Shown here: positions 51,776 to 64,000 of the stretch, piece after piece
Position numbering within the stretch: position 1 is the first letter of the stretch
Layout: each line of letters starts with the position of its first letter
Assembly (NCBI RefSeq): GCF_004027225.2
Contig: NC_044282.2
Span: 59,575,225-59,639,224, forward strand
Source of the DNA: Strigops habroptila
Lineage: Eukaryota; Chordata; Aves; Psittaciformes; Psittacidae
Length of the DNA: 64,000 nucleotides
Reading direction: 5' to 3'
Program-made: the position numbers and the translations under genes
Notes under the pieces: model-generated
Databases searched by the model: none
Told to the model about the DNA's origin: nothing
The model's input: only the letters and a program-made list of their open reading frames with translations

Positions 51776-51954
51776 GCTAGGCCAGCTTGATATCTTTCCA
51801 TGTTGACATACATAAGCAAACAATACGCACATACTGGATCCCCAGCTGCTGGCCCTTGGGCCTTGCAGCACTTGCATTTAGGATAGAGAGTGAAATTACA
51901 CTTAAAAAAAGGGAAGAAAAGAATTTAATAAGAAGACAGTACACATTGGGGTGA

Positions 51955-52012
51955 TCAGGCACAGAACTCAGCCAGACGAGCATACTGACCACTACACCAC
52001 TTACGTGTGATC
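51955..52012 (-). other. tRNA-like segment, unassigned
   Basis: On the minus strand the stretch reads GTGGTGTAGTGGTCAGTATG, then CTCGTCTGGCTGAG and GAGTTCTGTGCC. This resembles the D-arm and A-box of several tRNAs ('TAGTGGTNAGTAT'). No full acceptor stem or standard GGTTCGAATCC box is present, so it is not a working tRNA gene. It could be a tRNA-derived scrap, part of a retroelement, or coincidence. Confidence 0.3.
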
Positions 52013-54680
52013 AGCCCCTATCATCCCTGCTCTCATTTTCTTATTTGCTCCTCACTGATCCGCGCTGATCCTTTCCTTTCGCTAACTTTGCCCCTTCCCT
52101 TAAACATCCCATAGTAAGTCTTCTGCAATCCCAAAATGCTCTTCCCAGCACACCACAGCAAGTCCCATAGCCCTGTAGCCAGTAAGGTGATGTAGGGGAA
52201 GCTTCCCCCATTGGCTTGTCTTGTCTTGGGTTGACAATCTTCCTTGGACAGCCCTGAAAGAGCTGGGTTAGGGGCTCCGTTGGCACTGTGTTATTTGGGT
52301 TCCTCCACCTGGTACTGCTCCTCTACTCCTTTGTGTTCATGGAAAATAATAGCTTTTAATTGCACATGCTAATAATTCTCACTTTACAACTACAGGAGGC
52401 AGGCATGAAAACAAAAAGGAGAAGGAGAAGCACATGCTGTTTCCCCAAAAGCACCCACATCCCTCTTTGAAAGTAAAAGCTATTTTTATTGGAGAAAAAT
52501 ACCATGTAGCCAGCTTGATCAGCTTCTCTGGGGAGAAAAGCCCCATGAGAATCCTCTCCCAAAGCCATGTAGCCAAGCTAGAAAAGGAGGACTGAAAAGT
52601 AGGACTCTTCACACACATTCATCTTCAGTCCTCCAGAAATTCAGGAGCCTCTTACAAATTCATGGCGTATCTCTCGAATAATATCTGCAGAAATCTCCAC
52701 TGATTTCTGCAGGTATGTCACTGCTGATGCTGTATATCACTGCAGGATGTTGTCATGATGTTGTGGCCTGATTCAAATGACGGTTCAGAGACCAGCAACT
52801 CATGTCACATAAATTTTTCATGCTTCAGGTTTCTAAGTTCACCTGAGGTAACATCAATTTTGTGACACGTTTCTATTCTGACAAATGCATCTACTAAGAC
52901 ACAGAGTGTGGAAGACGACAAGAGGTTAGAATTACCAGAAACTCACTTCTGCACCCCAGAAACGGACCCTCCTTTTTTCCCCTGAGCAATCATGGTGAAA
53001 GGAAAAGGGCATTGCCATGAAAATGGGTTGGATTTTGCAGGTACAGTGTTAAGCGGAAACTGTTACGTGCGATCAAGCAATGACGTTACCACGCAAAATA
53101 GTGGGTTATTAGCCCTGACCACCACTTTCCACTCACACCTTCAGCGGTTTATAACTTCAGTGAGGATTCCCTCTTCGACCTGAAATTTCCTATGACTTAA
53201 CTTGTGTTGAAGTTCGCCAAAAAACTGATTTAAAAGAGGTCACCTGCACCACCTCCAAGGAAATACAGAACTACAACTCCTGAGCAGACAGAAACCAAAA
53301 GTACTCAAATGCCCTTGAACCTAGATGTGCTAACATGAGGCACAGAGCTGTGACCTGCATTTCACTGACTCTGCTACTGGGCAAAGCAAGCGCTGTTTCT
53401 CAGCTGCATCTGTGCAAATAAATATTCATAGCTGGTACTCGTGTTTCAATGACATGATCATTTTCTGCTCTGGAAGCAGGTGCCCTGCCATGCAGGAAGG
53501 ACTAGGGAGACTAGGTATGGCTGGAATCCTAATAAATTAACAGGATATATCTGGAAGTAATGCTTCTCTAGCACCCTCTGCCCCACCATCACCCCATCCC
53601 ATGGATGGAGTCCATTGGTGTCTGCATCGCAGCAAGCTGCTATGAGAATAGGCAGCATTTTGGAGGCAGGCGTCTCAGTCAGCCCTACTGAAGAACAGCA
53701 GAGGACCTTCCGTAGCCTGCAGCAGCAAAGAAGATAATGGGGGTGAAATTGCAACCTCTGAGATCTCCAGATGCTGGGGCCAAATAAACATTTCACAGCT
53801 GAGCTATCAGGTCAGCTAAAGCACAGGCCAGGACTCAAACCTCCAGCAGCTTACCCCTGGCCATCCTAGCTATATCCCTTCATGATGTATGACACTGTAA
53901 AATCACCTACCTTCTGATTTAGGGAGCTGACTGTGCACATCCGTGCTTATCCCTGGCAAAATTTGCTGATGGCACTTCATCATGTCAAGACTCAAGACCA
54001 AGCTGCAGATCACAGCCAAGAGATGTGAACTGGAAACACTAAATTTTGAGGGGAAACATGGCTAAAATGGGCAAAACCTCACTGTTGTCTGCCACCCTGG
54101 CTCAGCTTCACTCTTTGGCCAGAGCTGCAGGTTGAGTGGGAAGCAGGGATTAGGTGATGCTGATGGTGCTGGCATGGGGATTTCACCCTTAGCCCCTGCA
54201 GCCTGGTTGCTCACCCATCCCACAGCAGGCAGATAAATAGGACATTTCATTTCTAGCATCAATAAACCTGTAGAGAGCAGAGGGAATAGAGGGCTTGAGA
54301 AATATAATACTAAGGTGCAGCGTGTTAAATAGAGCACCAAGGAAACGTATTCACACCTCTGTGCATGGCCAAGTCCTGGTGGCACAACAAATGAGCTGGG
54401 CAATGGGTGATGCACAAGGGCAGGCTCTCTGCATTGGGTCACCCAACCCAAACAAGGGTTGGGGCCAGAACTGGGGCTCCAGTTCTCACTTCCATGCAGC
54501 AGGGGACACATGACTTAAAAGGAGGCAACAGGGAATGCATAAGAACAAACACTTAGCTTGCCCATATTAGGTTCCCCAAATCATTATTTTTATTCCCTGT
54601 GATTTTTAATCCCAAAAGGAGCATGATGTCGCTCAAGAGAGGTTGCACACTCATCATTTCCTAGTGGAAGGTGAAGTTTA

Positions 54681-54972
54681 TCATAGAATCATAGAATGGT
54701 TCCAAGCCCCCTCCCACAGGCAGGGACACCTTCCACTAGACCGAGTTGCTCCAAGCCCCGTCCAACCTGGCCTTGAACACTGCCAGGGATGGGGCAGCCA
54801 CAGCTTCTCTGGGCAACCTGTGCCAGGGCCTCCCAACCCTCACAGGGAAGAACTTCTTCCTCATATCTCATCTAAGTCTCCCCTCTGTCAGTTTAAAGCC
54901 ATTCCCCCTTGTCCTGTCCCTAGGGGCTCTTGTAAAAAGTCCCTCCTTTGTGCTCTCATCTATTTTGCAGGA
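54681..54972 (-). mobile_element. CR1 3' copy, minus orientation
   Basis: Begins with the reversed tail 'tcatagaatcatagaatgg', then 'gggacaccttccactagac', 'gctccaagccccgtccaacc', 'ggcagccacagcttctctgg', 'agaacttcttcctcatatc' and 'cccccttgtcctgtcccta'. A deletion of about 30 bases follows the tail when compared with other copies in this window. It abuts a second CR1 in opposite orientation. Confidence 0.96.
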
Positions 54973-54984
54973 TTTATCTAAGGA

Positions 54985-55090
54985 ATCAGGACAACCTGCT
55001 CTAGTGGAAGGTATCCCTGCACGTGACTGGGAGTTGGAACTAGATGAGCTTTAAGATGCCTTCCAACCCAAACCATCCTGTGATTCTATA
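54985..55090 (+). mobile_element. CR1 3' end fragment, plus orientation
   Basis: Phrases 'aacctgctctagtggaaggt', 'tggaactagatgagcttta' and 'ccttccaacccaaacc', with the tail 'tgtgattctata'. Its 5' end lies only about 12 bases from the 5' end of the preceding minus-orientation copy, giving a head-to-head inverted pair. Confidence 0.95.
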
Positions 55091-57241
55091 TACTGAAGTG
55101 GCCACCACCACAGAGGGAAGGTAGCGAGCTACCATCCTGCGCTATACGATAGTAAAATAAACCAGATTTACCTGCCCTAGAGCTCCTCCTGGTGTCTTGT
55201 CATGGGAAATACAACATTAGCAGTGTCCCAGCTCTAAGGACAGGGTAAAGAGAGGAGATGGCTCCAAAAAGACACGCTCACCAAATGCCTTCACTGCTCC
55301 CTGCTGTGACCTGCGAGAGGAACAGCATCCGAAAGACAGAGAGGAGTGCGGAGAGAGGAAGGAGATTACATTGCTCACTCCTATAACAAGGCAATGCCAG
55401 AGCTGCAGAAAGTACCAGGGAACTTTTGATAAGCCCCCAGGCACCTTTCCAGAAGAAAAAGGTTGGTTCCTTTGCCCATGGATGAGTTGATAAGAAAACA
55501 CCACCTCCACCTTGGAAAAGGCACCTGGGTATGTTTGGCACATTGATCCTGCCCAGGGCATTGCTCATGCCCCAGAGTCCCAAGGCACAGGGGCTCTGCA
55601 GCATGGAGCCCCCATGGTGGTGGCCATGCAGGAGCAGAGCATGCTGGCTCAGCTTCCTGCCCAGTCCCACAAAGCTCAGGACTGGAGCTGCATAATAAAA
55701 CCACTGACACAGAACTACTCTGACCTTCTGTGTGCTTAATTCACCTTCACCAGTCTTGGCAGTTTTATGAGCCAGGCATTGGCTGTAGGTCTGAGGTCAC
55801 TTTATTAGTTCAATGTGCTCTTTAGAAGACTGTAAACATGTAAAATCCCATCCAAGCCTGAAAAATGTGATGTCACAGCTCTGTTGGATGAGGGGAGCTC
55901 AGAAATCAGGCTTTTGTAATTCAGCTGGTCTGTTTGAGAAGAAACATTAAGGTTTTCCCCATGCAATAAGATGCTACCAAGTCTTCCTAGCCACCAGGAC
56001 ACATAGCTGTGGTGGGAGAGGCAGGAGCTGCCCATGTTCATTATCCACCCACCCCAAGGGCATTTCTGCAAGTGCCTGGTCCACCAAGTCAAAGGCACCG
56101 TGGTGGATGTGCCCAACACAGTCCCTGAGCCCAAAGGGGCAGGCAGCTGCCTGAAGGCTTTCCATAGCAGCCCAAGTCCCCAGAAGACTACAGTTGCATC
56201 CCTAGAAGTGGGAACAGTTTAACTCAAAGTAAGCAGCAAGTCATAGGATAAACACTAGACACTTTTATTATTCAAATCAGTTATTTATGGCATCCAGAAA
56301 CAAGAGCACATGAACTGTGCAGATGCCCAGAGAGGGGCAGGGACAACAGCAAACAGCCTGAGCAGTTCAGGGTCTCCTCCCAAGTTTATCCTCAAACTCG
56401 CCAGGATAGGAAAAAAAAAGGAACCAAATAAAAAGGCAATTAAAAATAAACCTCAGATCTTCAGCAGCTCTGGCAGCACAAACAGCCAAAATTCATCTGA
56501 CACTGTGCTCAGCTTTTCTTAAAAACCACCCCCAGCCATGGGAACCTGTTGGTTTCTAGCAACAGCCTTTCTCCAAGCAGTGGTCACCTTTGTGTTCCCA
56601 GAGAGCAAGACAGTTCAGCAAATCCCCCAAGGGCAAGCGAAGGCTTTTACCGTCTCAGTAGCTTGTGGTTACCTTCCACAGGATGAAGATTGGCATCGGC
56701 TCAGCCATAAGGACATATAGGGGTTGCAGGACCCAAGTCCCCATAGCTTTGGCCTTTCTTTACTACATAAAGTTTCCATTTGTAACGTTTATCATAAGGG
56801 CACAACCCCAGACTGAAGGCTGGAGGCCAAACCCACCTGTACCAGGGACATGGCCCATGGGCAGCTCTGAGCATTCCAGGTCCTTCCCACCCACTTGGAG
56901 CCAAAAGTCACAGCAGGGCTGTGAAACCTAGAAATCAAGCTGAGCCATGGGATGAGTCAAACTGACCTGATGGAGCAGCTCAGACTACATTTGCCCTCTC
57001 CAATGCCAGAAATCACCCTCCGCAAGATGGATAGGAAAGAGTGGGGGAAGAGGCTGGTCACAGCCAACGGGACAGGTATTAGGCATCTGCTTCAGACAAG
57101 CAGGTCTGGGCTATACAACTGGGGGAAAAAGGGAAAAAAAAAAGGGGGGGGGGATAAAAGCTTCGCTATTAATAGTGGAGCTCACATATTGCTTCTTACC
57201 ACCACTGCTATTGAATGTTGGATTCCTAAATCCATATTTTT
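55091..57241. other. Intergenic between IL17F and MCM3, right part
   Basis: No gene recognised. The minus-strand open frames between 55217 and 55710 overlap in several frames and do not resemble a family. Other AATAAA signals on the minus strand (near 55801 and 56264) could end longer MCM3 transcripts. A G-run preceded by an A-run lies at about 57126-57153. Confidence 0.45.
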
Positions 57242-57247
57242 TTTATT
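57242..57247 (-). terminator. Candidate polyadenylation signal of MCM3
   Basis: AATAAA on the minus strand about 320 bases after the MCM3 stop codon, the nearest canonical signal. The interval between the stop and this site would be the 3' UTR; an open frame within it (57288-57491) is taken as non-coding. Confidence 0.6.
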
Positions 57248-57568
57248 CAAAGGCTGGAACTATTACCACCAAAGCTAAACCAATACATTAAGAACACTGA
57301 TACTTTGCACCTAAGTTTTTCCTTTCAGCTCCTTGCAGAAACAAACCTCTTCCCAAATACGCCAGTTTGAATACAGCAACAGTTAAGAGAGCTTCCAGAG
57401 CTCCTGGCTTCTTTCGGTGCCAGCAATGACGGAGGACTGTAAAGTGCACAGACTTGAGCTCCCCAAAGTTCAGCTCAGCCAGATGAAGCATTCAGGAGAG
57501 AGTTAAAGGCAAACACAGAGTCTCCAGGCTGACAGTCCATAAAAATTTGGGCTTTTCCACCCAGATGC

Positions 57569-63903
<6,335 letters not shown>

Positions 63904-64000
63904 CTAGAGGAGGAACCCCAATAAAAAGACTAGTGCCAGTTTTCAGGACATCCAGCCTTGGGACATCCAACAATGAAGACAAAGCTCAGGTCAACTTTCC

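Larger units (their letters stand above)
50399..54680. other. Intergenic between IL17F and MCM3, left part
   Basis: No gene recognised. It contains a TA/CA simple repeat (51444-51506), a diverged phrase repeat (51511-51775) and an unclassified segment with a tRNA-like stretch (51955-52012). The surrounding 51.2-52.3 kb may be one old repeat element, but I could not assign it to a family. Confidence 0.4.

Noticed and set aside
55217-55739. Cluster of minus-strand frames over 100 codons upstream of MCM3's end
   Set aside because: Three frames open together, low-information protein sequence and no start or splice context; likely chance.
57288-57491. Minus-strand frame of 67 codons after the MCM3 stop
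   Set aside because: It lies in the probable MCM3 3' UTR, out of context, with no family resemblance.

Overview
The window is vertebrate nuclear DNA, almost certainly from a bird. CR1 non-LTR retrotransposon copies, many with the typical 3' tail of repeated 'ATTCTATGA'-like octamers, are scattered on both strands. Genes are split into small exons with GT/AG introns. The order miR-206 (+), miR-133b (+), IL17A (+), IL17F (-), MCM3 (-) is the order and orientation known from the human locus on chromosome 6p12. The species cannot be named from the sequence alone.

Left third (1-21.5 kb): I see no gene I can support, only CR1 fragments, simple repeats and chance open frames. In mammals the 5' end of PKHD1 lies on this side; I could not identify any of its exons by eye, so it probably starts further left or is too diverged to recognise unaided. 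Next comes the muscle microRNA pair: miR-206 at about 21.6 kb and miR-133b at about 25.5 kb, both on the plus strand, with full mature sequences in good hairpins. From 25.6 to 39.3 kb there are no recognisable genes, but there are several CR1 copies, including a piece of decayed reverse transcriptase.

Cytokine block (39.3-50.4 kb): two three-exon interleukin-17 genes face each other tail to tail. The plus-strand gene (CDS 39398-41252, IL17A position) and the minus-strand gene (CDS 48391-50280, IL17F position) each have coding exons of 27, 245 and 238 nt, the same intron phases and 169 codons, the signature of an old tandem/inverted duplication. Both have a TATA box, a signal peptide, the IL-17 cysteine pattern, and an AU-rich 3' UTR that suggests rapid mRNA decay.

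Right end (57.2-64 kb): the 13 last coding exons of MCM3 on the minus strand, encoding the C-terminal 632 residues of this subunit of the MCM2-7 replicative helicase (Walker A, Walker B, sensor 1, arginine finger, basic/acidic linker, C-terminal winged-helix region). The first about 177 codons lie beyond the right edge. Two CR1 copies sit in its introns. Between IL17F and MCM3 are about 7 kb without genes, holding a head-to-head CR1 pair and an odd phrase-repeat region.

The units act in unrelated processes: muscle differentiation (microRNAs), mucosal inflammation (IL-17) and DNA replication (MCM3). What holds them together is conserved synteny. No undescribed multi-gene system was found; the most useful leads are the details of the microRNA and IL-17 pairs and several unclassified repeat structures.
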